A program made the position numbers and the translations under genes. The notes below the pieces were generated by a model. It was given only the letters and a program-made list of their open reading frames with translations, ran no database searches and was not told the DNA's origin. Positions 8,204 to 18,834 of a DNA stretch of 64,000 bases are shown here, piece after piece. Each line of letters starts with the position of its first letter. Position 1 is the stretch's first letter. The DNA is from Xiheimicrobium sp033763395 (GTDB lineage Bacteria; Myxococcota; Myxococcia; Myxococcales; Myxococcaceae): NCBI GenBank assembly GCA_033763395.1, contig JANRKQ010000018.1, positions 124,001 to 188,000 on the forward strand. Direction: 5' to 3'.

Positions 8204-9649
8204 ATGAGCGTGTCATTCGACGGGCGCGCGCTCGAACGAAGCAGTCGCTATGTGCTCTCGGCGCCGCTGGCCGAGGGCGGCATGGCGACCGTGCATCTGG
8301 CCCGGCTGATCGCCGACGAGGGGTTCGCGCGCACCGTGGCAGTGAAGCGGCTCCACCCGACGTACGCCCGAGACCCGCACTTCGTGCGCATGTTCCTCGA
8401 AGAGGCGCGCATCGCCGCCCGCATTCAGCACCCCAACATCGTCGACACGCTCGACGTGGTGGCGCGCGACGGCGAGCTCTTCGTGGTGATGGACTACATC
8501 CACGGCGAGTCGCTCTCGGGCCTGCTGATGGCGGCGCAGCAGCGCAAGGTGCGCATTCCCACCAGGGTGGTGGTGTCGATCGTCGGCGGGCTGTTGCGCG
8601 GGCTGCACGCGGCGCACGAGGCCACCAACGAGAAGGCCGAGAAGCTCGAGCTCATTCACCGCGACGTGTCTCCGCAGAACGTCTTCGTGGGCCTCGACGG
8701 CTTCGCGCGCGTCATCGACTTCGGGGTGGCGAAGGCGCTCGGCCGCATGCAGGCGACGCGCGAGGGCGAGGTGAAGGGCAAGCTGTCGTACATGGCGCCG
8801 GAGCAGATGCTGGCGCAGCCGATCGATCGCCGCGCCGACGTGTTCTCGGCGGCCATCGTCTTGTGGGAGGCCCTCACCGGCCAGCGCCTGTTCTTCGCCG
8901 ACGACAGCGTGGCCACCATGGGGCTGGTGATGAAGGCGCCCATTCGCCCGCCCTCCCAGCTCATCCCCAACCTGCCGGCGGTGCTCGACGCCGTGGTGCT
9001 CAAGGGCCTCGAGCGGCAGAAGGAGACGCGCTTCCAGACGGCGCTCGAGATGGTGACGGCGCTCGAGGCGGCGGTGGTGCCAGCGACGCCGCAAGAGGTG
9101 TCGCACGTCGTCTCCACGCTCGCTGGCGATCTGCTGACCGCGCGCTCGGGCCTCATCCGCTCGCTCGAGGACTCGACGATTCCCCACACGCCGATGTCGA
9201 ACCCGGTGCCGGCGCCCCGGCGCGTCGACGTGCCGACGTTCTCGGGCACCTCGGCCGCGCAGGCCGAGCCCCTGCCCGCGCCGATGAAGCCGCGACCGTC
9301 GTGGGTGATGCCCGCCGCTGCCCTCGCGGTCGGCCTGGTCGCCTTCGCTGCCGGACGGCTGGGCGCCGCCAGCCCGCCAGAGAAGAAGCCCGCGCCGGCG
9401 ATCGTCGCCTCGCCCGCACAGCTGCCCCCGGCGAGCGCGCCGGTGCCCCCACCCGCTTCGGCGCCCGTCGTCGCCGCGGCGCCTCCCGTCGCTCCGACGC
9501 CGCCAGCACCGACGACGCCCGTCGCCCCCGCGACGCCGACCGCCATCACCCGGCCCATCAGCCGCCCCCGCACGGCGAAGGACTGCGACAACCCCTTCAC
9601 CGTGGACGCCAAGGGCATCAAGAGGCCCCGCCCCGAATGTTTCGATTGA
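8204..9649 (+). CDS. Hanks-type Ser/Thr protein kinase, membrane-anchored
   Basis: A 481-residue kinase. The N-terminal domain (about 17-285) has glycine loop AEGGMATV, catalytic Lys48 in VAVK, HRDVSPQN at 152-159 (Asp154), DFG at 172-174 and APE at 198-200, so it should be active. A proline-rich spacer leads to one membrane helix (about 366-388), followed by an alanine/proline-rich extracytoplasmic tail. The HRD followed by VSPQN is a common myxobacterial variant. The start ATG is at 8204. The next gene overlaps by 13 bp and encodes a PEGA-like membrane protein. Confidence 0.93.
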   Translation: MSVSFDGRALERSSRYVLSAPLAEGGMATVHLARLIADEGFARTVAVKRLHPTYARDPHFVRMFLEEARIAARIQHPNIVDTLDVVARDGELFVVMDYIHGESLSGLLMAAQQRKVRIPTRVVVSIVGGLLRGLHAAHEATNEKAEKLELIHRDVSPQNVFVGLDGFARVIDFGVAKALGRMQATREGEVKGKLSYMAPEQMLAQPIDRRADVFSAAIVLWEALTGQRLFFADDSVATMGLVMKAPIRPPSQLIPNLPAVLDAVVLKGLERQKETRFQTALEMVTALEAAVVPATPQEVSHVVSTLAGDLLTARSGLIRSLEDSTIPHTPMSNPVPAPRRVDVPTFSGTSAAQAEPLPAPMKPRPSWVMPAAALAVGLVAFAAGRLGAASPPEKKPAPAIVASPAQLPPASAPVPPPASAPVVAAAPPVAPTPPAPTTPVAPATPTAITRPISRPRTAKDCDNPFTVDAKGIKRPRPECFD

Positions 9650-10467
9650 CCGTCCTGCTCCTGGTGGTGAGCGCCACGGCGCTCGCCCAGCCGGCCCCCA
9701 GGGCCGAAAAGGCCCAGACCCAGGTCTGCTTCGACGCGTACGAGTCGACCCAGGGCGCCCGGCGTGACGGACGCCTCATCGAGGCGCGTGACGCCGCGAT
9801 CGTCTGCTCGGCCGACGCGTGCCCCCGCACGTTGAGCCGCGACTGCGTGAAGTGGGTCGGCGAGCTCCAGGCCCTCGTTCCCGGCCTCGTCTTCGACGTG
9901 CGCCTCGCCGACGGCTCGAACCTGACCGACGTCCTGGTGACGATGGACGGCAAGCCGCTGCTCGAGCGGGTGGACGGCAAAGCGGTGCCCGTCGACCCCG
10001 GTGAGCACACGCTCGTCTTCACCACGCGCGAGTTCCCTCCGGTGACGACGAAGATCGTCGCGCTCGAGGGTGACCGCGCGCGCAAGGTGCAGGTGGTGCT
10101 CAAGAGCCAGGAGCAGGCCGTCAGCACCACACTCGACACCCCCATGCTGAAGATGGGGCGGCCGGTGCCGCTCGCGACGTGGGTCTTCTCGGGGCTCGGT
10201 GCGGCGCTGTTCTCGGCGGCAGGGCTCACGGGGCTCGTCGGCCTGAACGGGCGCGCCCGGCTCGAGATGTGCCGCCCGATGTGCACGCCGGCCGAGGTGG
10301 TGACGGTCGGGCGCACCCTGGCTTTCGCCGACGGTCTGCTCATCGGAGGGGCGGTGGCGGCGGCCGCCTCGGCGGTCATCTTCTTCACCCGACCCGAGGT
10401 GCCGGTGGGGCTCGCGATCGTCCCGAGCACCGGTGGTGGCAGCGTCTCCTTCTCTGGAGCTTTCTAG
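9637..10467 (+). CDS. PEGA-like membrane protein with signal peptide
   Basis: A 276-residue protein. Residues 1-18 form a signal peptide ending in ALAQP. A cysteine-containing segment (VCFDAYESTQ) resembles TPR/PEGA proteins that accompany myxobacterial kinases. The centre has a PEGA-like beta strand pattern (VDPGEHTLVF), and the C-terminal third has two hydrophobic helices. It starts at ATG 9637, inside the end of the kinase gene in another frame, so the two are probably co-expressed. A role in envelope sensing by the kinase is inference only. Confidence 0.75.
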   Translation: MFRLTVLLLVVSATALAQPAPRAEKAQTQVCFDAYESTQGARRDGRLIEARDAAIVCSADACPRTLSRDCVKWVGELQALVPGLVFDVRLADGSNLTDVLVTMDGKPLLERVDGKAVPVDPGEHTLVFTTREFPPVTTKIVALEGDRARKVQVVLKSQEQAVSTTLDTPMLKMGRPVPLATWVFSGLGAALFSAAGLTGLVGLNGRARLEMCRPMCTPAEVVTVGRTLAFADGLLIGGAVAAAASAVIFFTRPEVPVGLAIVPSTGGGSVSFSGAF

Positions 10468-10469
10468 AC

Positions 10470-11462
10470 GTGCGCGCCGCGCTCCTCGCCTTCGTCGCGC
10501 TGGCCGGGTGTTCGCTGGGGTTCACCGGCGAGGGGTACACCACGCCGCAGACGGTGGTCGACCCAGACGCCGGGGTGAACAGCCCGCCCCCCAGGGTGCT
10601 CGCGGTCGCGACCGGCCGGTCAGACGTGGTGGTGCTGCGCTTCGACCAACGGGGTGCGCTGCTGTCGGTCGAGCCGTTCTTCCGCCTCGAGCGCAACGCC
10701 CGCGGCGGCCTCGGGGTGCGCGAGGGCGCGGTGGTGGTCGGTACCGATGGGCAGCTCGCGCGCGCACCGGTCGACCTCTCACGGACGTGGGTCGCCAGCA
10801 CATCAATCGGCGCGCTCGACGCCCGGGCGCTCGCCTTCACGACCGCAGGAGCGCTGCGCGCCTGTGCGCCCTTCGGCCTCGAAGAGGACGTCGAGCTTTC
10901 GCGCATCAGTTCACCAGACGCCGGCCTTTCGGGCTTCGAGGCCGTCTCGACCTTCACCGTCGAGCGCCGCGAGTGCGCCTTCCTCGCCGAGCCGGGCTTC
11001 GTGATGGCGGTGGGTGGCACGACCACCAACGAGGTGAGGCTCGCGAGCATCGAGGTCGCGCCGCTCGTCGATGGCGTTCCCGGCCCCTTCCGGCTCACCA
11101 CGCCGCTCCCTGCCGCGGTAACCGCACCCGCGGCGCTCGTCACGAACGGGAGCCTGATCGTCTGTGGTGGCTACGGCGAGTCGTTCGACAACAACCGCAG
11201 TGACCGCTGCATCGAGGCGCCGGTCGCTGCCGATGGAAGCGTGGGAACGTTCTCGGAGCTGTCGAGGTTGCCGGTGCAGGCCTCGCGTGGAGTGCTGCTG
11301 CGGCTGGGCGATCACCTGCACCTCTTTGGTCTCGAGATCCCCGGAGTCAGCAACAGCGAAGAGCTCGTGTACTCGCTCGACCGCGCGGAGAACCCGCCGT
11401 CATGGCAGCGCCAGACGATCCGGCTGCCGTTCGGCGTCGACCGCGCCGTGGTGGTGCCATGA
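10470..11462 (+). CDS. lipoprotein with beta-propeller (kelch-like) repeats, copy 1
   Basis: A 330-residue protein. The GTG at 10470 opens a lipoprotein signal with lipobox LAGC, followed by a short disordered stretch (DPDAGVNSPPP). The rest is strand-rich with repeated VCGGYG/LFG-type turns, suggesting a kelch-like propeller. No catalytic motif is seen. Its paired Cys pattern (RRECAFL, SDRCIEAP) and layout match the next gene, so the two look like tandem paralogues. The stop overlaps the next ATG (ATGA). Confidence 0.75.
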   Translation: MRAALLAFVALAGCSLGFTGEGYTTPQTVVDPDAGVNSPPPRVLAVATGRSDVVVLRFDQRGALLSVEPFFRLERNARGGLGVREGAVVVGTDGQLARAPVDLSRTWVASTSIGALDARALAFTTAGALRACAPFGLEEDVELSRISSPDAGLSGFEAVSTFTVERRECAFLAEPGFVMAVGGTTTNEVRLASIEVAPLVDGVPGPFRLTTPLPAAVTAPAALVTNGSLIVCGGYGESFDNNRSDRCIEAPVAADGSVGTFSELSRLPVQASRGVLLRLGDHLHLFGLEIPGVSNSEELVYSLDRAENPPSWQRQTIRLPFGVDRAVVVP

Positions 11463-12505
11463 AGGGCGCCGCGCTCACGGTGTCGCTGGCGCTGCTGGTG
11501 GGCGGCTGCTCGCTCGTCTCGCTCGACGAATTCGTCGCCGGTGCGCCCATGAATGGCCTCGATGATGGCGGCAGGAGCAGCGCCGACGGTGGAGGGACTG
11601 GGGTGCCCGCCCGCCCCGACCCCCGCGTGCTGATCTTCGGCGGAGAGAACGGCACCGAGACGCTCGTCGCCAACTTCGACTCGCTCGGGCAGCTGGTCGG
11701 CTTCACGGCGATGAACCCCGTGTCGGCCGGCTGGTCGGGCGCGGCCCTGGTCGATGGAGACATCGTCGTGGTGAACGACAACGAGGTGCTGCGAGCGCCC
11801 TACGATGGCGGGCCAGCCCCACCGTGGACCCGGCGCCCCAGCCAGGCGCGGCCGGACAGCGACGGCAGCATCGTCGTCGGCCGTGGCGTCGCGGTGGCGT
11901 CGATGGGGCAAGGCGCTGAGTACGTGTGGACGGCGGAGATCACCAGCGCGGGCTTGTCGGACTGGGAACAGCAGCCCGCGACGACGTCGGCCCAACGCCG
12001 GGATCCACGAATCCTCACCGATGGGCGCTTCGTCTGGTTGATCGGCGGGGAGGCGCCGGTCGACGTCGTCACCGGGCTCATCGAGGTCGGCCGACTCGCA
12101 GGCACCGACCTCGCCAGCTTCAGGCAGACCATGCCGCTGCCGATGGTGACGAGTGAGCCTGCGGTGGCGCTGGGGCCGGATCGGCTGGTGGTGTGCGGTG
12201 GCTCCCGGGGCCCGCGTGACCAGCGTCAGTTCATCGACCGCTGCGTGAGCGCGCCGCTCGACGCCGAGACCGGCGAGGTGGGGCCTTTCACCGACCTGCC
12301 GCCGTTGCCCTACCCCATGTTCGGCGGGGCGATGGTGATCGTTCGCGGGCGGCTGACGCTCTTCGGGGCGAGGAGCCCGCAGATGGCCGACGACACTGCG
12401 CGCATCTTCTCGCTGCAGCTCGACGGTGGGGCCGCGTGGGAGCGCCTGACGCTCACCCTGCCCGCACCGAGGTGGCTCGAAGACGCGAAGGTGCTGGTGC
12501 CTTGA
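11459..12505 (+). CDS. lipoprotein with beta-propeller (kelch-like) repeats, copy 2
   Basis: A 348-residue lipoprotein (lipobox VGGC) starting at ATG 11459 and overlapping the preceding paralogue by 4 bp. A low-complexity linker (GGRSSADGGGTG) is followed by strand-rich repeats with FGGEN, LIGGEA and VCGGSRG turns. It shares with copy 1 the (S/F)DRC(I/V) (E/S)AP segment and the C-terminal LTLTLP/IRLPFG-type ending. It is probably outer-membrane or periplasm attached. Function unknown. It is convergent with the metallopeptidase gene only 7 bp away. Confidence 0.75.
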   Translation: MKGAALTVSLALLVGGCSLVSLDEFVAGAPMNGLDDGGRSSADGGGTGVPARPDPRVLIFGGENGTETLVANFDSLGQLVGFTAMNPVSAGWSGAALVDGDIVVVNDNEVLRAPYDGGPAPPWTRRPSQARPDSDGSIVVGRGVAVASMGQGAEYVWTAEITSAGLSDWEQQPATTSAQRRDPRILTDGRFVWLIGGEAPVDVVTGLIEVGRLAGTDLASFRQTMPLPMVTSEPAVALGPDRLVVCGGSRGPRDQRQFIDRCVSAPLDAETGEVGPFTDLPPLPYPMFGGAMVIVRGRLTLFGARSPQMADDTARIFSLQLDGGAAWERLTLTLPAPRWLEDAKVLVP

Positions 12506-12512
12506 GCGGCGT

Positions 12513-14018
12513 TCAGCGCCGCCGACGGGCGAGGCGCGCGAGGAGCACGAGGCCGACCCACAGCCCTCCGTCGCCGGCGCCGCAGCCACAGCCGGGGCGA
12601 ATCTTCGTCAGGTCGCAGTTGAGGCACACTCCGGGTTCACCATCGCCGGGCGTGTTCGGTCCGGCGTCAGGCGCTTCCATCTGGCCGGCGTCGGGCTCGG
12701 GCGTCGGGCCAGCATCGGGCTCTCCGGTCATCCCTGCGTCAGGGCCGGGCTCGACCTGGCCAGCGTCTGGCTCCTCGATGACGCCGGCATCCTCGGGAAC
12801 GAACACGCCGCCGTCGGGCCAGCGCACGCCTGCGTCGGGGTTGCAGGGGTCGGCGATGGGCTGCTGAACGGGGCAGCCCGGGCCGATGACGTTGGTGCGC
12901 ATGGTGCCGCGGCCGTCGGTGGCGAACGCGAACCACTGCGACCAGCGCTGCCGGTAGCGCTCCACCTTGGCGAGCATCGAGGGCGGCACCGACGTCTGCC
13001 CGGGCGCGAGCACGACGACGAAGGCCACGCGCCAGCAGCGAGACGCGTGCGGGTACGCGGGGCTGCGCACGCCCATGGCGCGCTGGATCTCGTCGATGGT
13101 GACGTCATGGCGAACGAGGCCGGTCCGGGTCCTTCCCGACGAGGTCCGGCCCATCGCGATGACGTCTTCGCCCTTGCCCGGGTTCGCCGGATCCTCGAGC
13201 ACCATCATCGGCGCCACCTCGCACGAGCCGCGCACGCCCATCAGGTACTGATCGATCTGGCTGTACTTGCGCTCACACCCCTCGAAGCGGAACGAGCCGT
13301 TGCCGAGATCGGTGATGCACTCGCCGTACATGACGCTCCGCGAGTCGGCCATGTGGCTGTAGTGCTGATTGGGAGACCCCATCTGGCCCCCTTCGTTGTT
13401 CTCGCCGTTGAAGCCCCGGATGAAGTGTTGCCGGCCGCGGCCATCGTTCTGATCGAACTCGACGCCGTTGAGCCAGTGGTGGCCGTACTCGTGGCCGAAC
13501 ATCTCGATGCCGCTGAGGCTCTGCACGCCCGGAATCGGAATGCCGAGCGACGGCGCCCAGGCCGAGTTGGGGTCGGCCGGAATGGCCTCGGGGCCGGCGG
13601 GGAGGCCCGGAATGAAGGCGCCGGTCCGCCCGAGGGTGCCCATGAAGACGCACTGCGAGAGCTTCTGTGAGGTGTAGCTGGCCGTGTTGAGGAACGGCCC
13701 GTTGCGCCCGATGTTCGTCGCCGTCTGGCGAACGGGCGGGCCCTGCCAGACGTTGTCGAGATCGGTCAGCGCCTCGCTCGTCGTGAAGCTGAAGATGCCG
13801 TCGAAGTTGTCGGCGAGGCCACCCGCGCGCGCGGCGTTGAAGGCCGCGCGGCAGAACTGCTCCTGCTTGCTGGGGAAGATGGACATGTTGTTCATGCCCA
13901 CCAGCCCGTTGATGCCGCCGCCGGGGTCCTGCACCACGACGATGTCGTTGACGATGCTCACCTGGCCGAGGGCGCTCGCCGCCAGGCCCATCACTGTCGC
14001 CGTCACGAGTCGCCGCAT
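12513..14018 (-). CDS. secreted zinc metallopeptidase-like protein with MYXO-CTERM-like tail
   Basis: A 501-residue protein. ATG 14018 follows GGTGGAGG and opens a signal peptide (ASALGQ). The body carries a HEYGHHW zinc motif (an HExxH variant) followed downstream by a YGECITDLG segment that could hold the third ligand. The C-terminus has a low-complexity linker of repeated PDAG units. It ends in a cysteine-rich GCGCGAG, a hydrophobic helix and an Arg cluster (LARRRR), as in MYXO-CTERM/GlyGly-CTERM sorting signals. It is therefore probably exported and surface-anchored. Substrate unknown. Confidence 0.85.
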   Translation of the reverse strand: MRRLVTATVMGLAASALGQVSIVNDIVVVQDPGGGINGLVGMNNMSIFPSKQEQFCRAAFNAARAGGLADNFDGIFSFTTSEALTDLDNVWQGPPVRQTATNIGRNGPFLNTASYTSQKLSQCVFMGTLGRTGAFIPGLPAGPEAIPADPNSAWAPSLGIPIPGVQSLSGIEMFGHEYGHHWLNGVEFDQNDGRGRQHFIRGFNGENNEGGQMGSPNQHYSHMADSRSVMYGECITDLGNGSFRFEGCERKYSQIDQYLMGVRGSCEVAPMMVLEDPANPGKGEDVIAMGRTSSGRTRTGLVRHDVTIDEIQRAMGVRSPAYPHASRCWRVAFVVVLAPGQTSVPPSMLAKVERYRQRWSQWFAFATDGRGTMRTNVIGPGCPVQQPIADPCNPDAGVRWPDGGVFVPEDAGVIEEPDAGQVEPGPDAGMTGEPDAGPTPEPDAGQMEAPDAGPNTPGDGEPGVCLNCDLTKIRPGCGCGAGDGGLWVGLVLLARLARRRR

Positions 14019-14441
14019 GCTGCCTCCACCGCAACGGCGTCCAGAAACCTTGGAGCCCATCGGCTTTGGGCAGAAACCACAGACACGCGACGGAGTGCAA
14101 CGCAGAGGTGTCGCTTCGTGAGAACACTCGCGGGGCGGTTCTCAAGAAGTGAGAAACGGCCTCCAAGGGTGAAGGAGCGACGAGGGCGCTTCGAAGCCTC
14201 GCTCGAAAGGCTCCGGCACCCGAGACCACCCGACGCGGAGCGGGGACCCGACTCGCTCCCACGCAGGTCCGCAGCCTGGTGTGAGCGGCTGAGAGGCTCC
14301 GGCTCGAGGGGGCGGCGCTTCGGCGCCGGTCACCATCGAGTCCCGCAGCATCGAGCCCCCGCGTTCAGCCCCACGTTTCCTCGAGGTCAGCCCGGCCGGG
14401 GCGCAGCCAATCGCCGCGACCTGTGGCACGGTGCACCGGCG
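14019..14441. other. 423-bp divergent intergenic region
   Basis: This lies between the metallopeptidase (minus) and the cysteine-rich lipoprotein (plus). It has no credible gene. The notable content is the TGAGAA/TTCTCA half-site array at 14119-14155 and two copies of AGGCTCCGG near 14206 and 14292. No clear -35/-10 pair was found. Confidence 0.5.
14119..14155. promoter_or_regulatory. operator-like array of TGAGAA half-sites
   Basis: The sequence has GTGAGAAC (14119-14126), then GTTCTCA (14138-14144), then TGAGAA (14150-14155). The first two form an inverted repeat with an 11-base spacer. The last two form TTCTCA-N5-TGAGAA (14139-14155). Three related half-sites at near-regular spacing between divergent genes suggest a regulator binding site. 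Confidence 0.45.
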
Positions 14442-17183
14442 ATGCGACTGGCAGCCCTCCTTCTCCTCTTCGTCTTGCCGGCCTGCCCGACGATCAACTC
14501 GCCGCCGTGCAGCAGCGACACCGAGTGCGCGATGGACCAACGCTGCCGGCGCGGCGCCTGCGGACCCATCTGTCTCAACGACGGCGAGTGCGGTGACGGG
14601 CAGACGTGTCAGGCCGGCCGCTGCGAGCGCCGCCCCGAGTGCGCCGTCGACGGAGACTGCGCCACCGGCTTCACCTGCTCGAGCGGCACCTGCGCCTGCA
14701 CCGGCGACGTGGCCTGCGCCGCCAACCAGACCTGCACCAACGGCGTCTGCACCGCGCGCCAGCGCTGCCGAATGGACGGCGACTGCTCCGGGGGGACGCG
14801 CTGCGAAGTCACCCAGGGCCTCTGTGTGCCGCGCTGCACCCTGCCCCAGGACTGCGCGCCAAACCTCGACCCGCGCGTCGCCACCGGCCTCTACGCCTGC
14901 GCGATGGGCACCTGCTCGCGGCGCTGCACCACCGACATCACCTGCGGCGGCCAGGGTGTCATCTGCAAGGACGGCCTCTGCGTCGCCTCGGACTGCAAGA
15001 CGAAGAGCGAGTGCCCCGACGGCCAGTACTGCACCAGCGCCACCTTCGGCCGCTGCACCGCCTTCACCGTGTGCACCTCGAACGCCCAGTGCGATCGCAA
15101 CGCGCGCTGCGAGCGCTTTCCCCAGAACGACTGCCCGCCGGGCTTCGACTGCACGCAGTCCACCTGCCGCGAGCTGCCGCGGTGCTTCATCGACTCCGAC
15201 TGCGTCTCCGGCATTCCCGGCACCATGCAGGCCATGCAGAACGGCTTCTGTGACGAGGGCTTCTGCCAGCCGACGAACCGGTGCCTCGCGAGCGCGAGCT
15301 GCCTCGAGGGCCGCACCTGCATCGGCGGCCTCTGCGTTCCTCCCGTCTGCCGGGGCCATGCCGACTGTGGGGCCAACGCGGCCTGCGTCGATGGAGCCTG
15401 CACGCCGGCGCCCGCCCCGGCGGATCTCGCGCGCCTCGGCCTGCACCCGCAGGAGGCGCTCCTCGTCGTCGGCGACACGCTGAAGCTGGCCCTCGTGGGC
15501 TTCCGCCTCGACCAGAGCACCTACCCGCTGCCGCGCGCGACGCTGTCGGTCCTCGACGAGCAGGGCCAGCCGTCGAGCGCAGCCACCGTCACCGACGAAG
15601 GCCTCGTCACCGCGGTGGGGCCCGGCCTCGTCACCGTGCGCGCCACCCTGCCCATGTCGTTCGCGTCAGCGGCGCAGATGCGCGTCCGCATCTACCCGGC
15701 GCCCGCCGGTCGGAGAGTCGTGGTGGTGAACGCCGCCACCCGCCGGCCGCTGGCGGGCGTCGTCGTCTGGGGCTGCCTCGACGCCGACTGCGCCCTGCCC
15801 ACCGAGGCCGTGACGGACACGACGGGCGCCGCCGACTTCCCCATGCTCGGCGCTGGACCCGCCACCTTCACCGCGGTCAGCCCCGACGTGCGCAGCGACG
15901 CGCGGCCCACCTTCGAGCGCGTCTCCATCGCCGGCACCCGCGCCAGCGACGTCTACCTGCCGCTGCGCGACAACCCGGTGAGGGCCACCGCGGGCTTCAA
16001 CGGCTCGGTCGGCTTCAGCCAGGTGAAGGCCACGGGCGCGTGGTGGTTGGGCCTCATCGCCACGTCGGTCGTCGACCTGCCGTCGATGCGCCTGTCGCGG
16101 CTCCTCGGAGACCCCGTGCTCACCGAGATCGACGGAATCAACCAGCGCGTCCCGGTGCCGGGGGCGATCGTGCTGTTCAACGCGCCGATCCTCAACATCC
16201 CCCGCGACGTGAAGCCGCGATCCCTCGGGTTCTCCCAGCCCGGCGATCGCGCCGCCGTCGCCTTCGCCACCCGAGGGGACCTGGCGCAGCTCGCCACGCT
16301 GCGCTCGACCGATCTGTTGAGCTACGTCGGCTCGTCCGAGTTCACGCTGCAGGCCTCGGCGGAACTGTCGAGCCGCCTCGACGTGCCCGACACCACCGAC
16401 GTCAACGGCAACGGCCTGTGCAGCGACCCGCAGCGCTGCCCGATGGGCTCGGAAGACGTGCCCGACTGGGCCGGCTTCACGCGGCTGTCGATGAGCCCCA
16501 ACCGCACCTTGAGCCGCCGCACCGAGGTGGTGGTGCCCCGCGTGCCCTCGACGGTCGACACCGTCATCGTCGCGGGCGTCGAGCTCGACCCCTGGCGTGG
16601 CGTTCTGCCCACCGGCTTCGCCTCGAAGACCGCGGGAGCCCCCGCCAACGACGGCACCCGACCGGTCGACGCCGTGCTCCTGCGCTCGGGGGTGCCCTTC
16701 GCCGGGCTCGAGACCGCCACGGCCGGGGTGTGGAGCATCGCGGCGTCGGCCCGCAGCAACGCCGAGTCGGCGCGCCTGTTCCGCGCCACCGGCTCCCTGC
16801 CGACGCGTGTGGCCGTCCAGCCCTTCCTCCCGCTCGCCGCCGCTGGCACCTACAGCGCCTCGGCCCGTCGGTGGGCGGCCCCCGCGACCGAGTGGGCCTC
16901 GCTCCACGCCTCGGGCGCCGAGCTGGGCCGGGTGGCGCTGGTGGGCAGCCAGGTGCGCCACACCGTCTACTTCCCCATCACCGCAGGCCAGACGGGCGTC
17001 CCCCTGCCCCGCGCGCCGAACGGCCCCGGGCTGGACCCGGGGCAAGAGGCCGCCCCCGACTTCGAGGTGGCGGCCGTCGACCTGTCGAGCGGCACCAGCG
17101 CTGACGACGTCTTCTCCTTCCCCGGCGTCACCCTCTCGACCTGGAGCATGGTCGTAGACGGCTATTCTCGCATCGACAGGTGA
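14442..17183 (+). CDS. large cysteine-rich lipoprotein with repeated disulfide modules
   Basis: A 913-residue protein. ATG 14442 opens a lipoprotein signal with lipobox LPAC. Residues about 20-330 carry eight or more Cys-rich modules of the form DxDC...G..C..G.C, as in Dickkopf/EGF-like repeats found in many myxobacterial surface proteins. Next comes an Ig-like (BIG2-type) segment (about 345-425, GLVTAVGPGLVTV), then a carboxypeptidase-regulatory-like fold (AGVVVWGC), and a strand-rich region of unknown type. It is probably an outer-membrane adhesion or matrix protein. Divergent from the metallopeptidase. Confidence 0.85.
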   Translation: MRLAALLLLFVLPACPTINSPPCSSDTECAMDQRCRRGACGPICLNDGECGDGQTCQAGRCERRPECAVDGDCATGFTCSSGTCACTGDVACAANQTCTNGVCTARQRCRMDGDCSGGTRCEVTQGLCVPRCTLPQDCAPNLDPRVATGLYACAMGTCSRRCTTDITCGGQGVICKDGLCVASDCKTKSECPDGQYCTSATFGRCTAFTVCTSNAQCDRNARCERFPQNDCPPGFDCTQSTCRELPRCFIDSDCVSGIPGTMQAMQNGFCDEGFCQPTNRCLASASCLEGRTCIGGLCVPPVCRGHADCGANAACVDGACTPAPAPADLARLGLHPQEALLVVGDTLKLALVGFRLDQSTYPLPRATLSVLDEQGQPSSAATVTDEGLVTAVGPGLVTVRATLPMSFASAAQMRVRIYPAPAGRRVVVVNAATRRPLAGVVVWGCLDADCALPTEAVTDTTGAADFPMLGAGPATFTAVSPDVRSDARPTFERVSIAGTRASDVYLPLRDNPVRATAGFNGSVGFSQVKATGAWWLGLIATSVVDLPSMRLSRLLGDPVLTEIDGINQRVPVPGAIVLFNAPILNIPRDVKPRSLGFSQPGDRAAVAFATRGDLAQLATLRSTDLLSYVGSSEFTLQASAELSSRLDVPDTTDVNGNGLCSDPQRCPMGSEDVPDWAGFTRLSMSPNRTLSRRTEVVVPRVPSTVDTVIVAGVELDPWRGVLPTGFASKTAGAPANDGTRPVDAVLLRSGVPFAGLETATAGVWSIAASARSNAESARLFRATGSLPTRVAVQPFLPLAAAGTYSASARRWAAPATEWASLHASGAELGRVALVGSQVRHTVYFPITAGQTGVPLPRAPNGPGLDPGQEAAPDFEVAAVDLSSGTSADDVFSFPGVTLSTWSMVVDGYSRIDR

Positions 17184-17208
17184 TGCCGAACGGGTAAGTT
17201 TCGATGCC

Positions 17209-18744
<1,536 letters not shown>

Positions 18745-18799
18745 AGCGCGCCTTCGGTTTTCTCGAAGAGTCGACGTACTCCCTTCGGCCAGGGCGGGG

Positions 18800-18827
18800 T
18801 TGCCATGGAGCCATCGGGGCTTATCCG
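18800..18827 (+). promoter_or_regulatory. possible sigma70-type promoter before htpX
   Basis: TTGCCA (18800-18805), a 16-base spacer and TATCCG (18822-18827) lie just before the htpX ATG at 18835. The -10 match is only partial. If real, the predicted start site would be at or beside the start codon. Confidence 0.3.
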
Positions 18828-18834
18828 GTAGACC

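Noticed and set aside
5941..9636. A very long plus-strand open frame through the prkA region
   Set aside because: It is antisense to prkA, whose minus-strand protein has clear PrkA motifs. High GC lengthens antisense frames, and the frame only becomes a real gene at ATG 9637.
14401..14442. Sigma54 promoter (TGGCAC near 14424)
   Set aside because: The -12 GC element is not at the required spacing.
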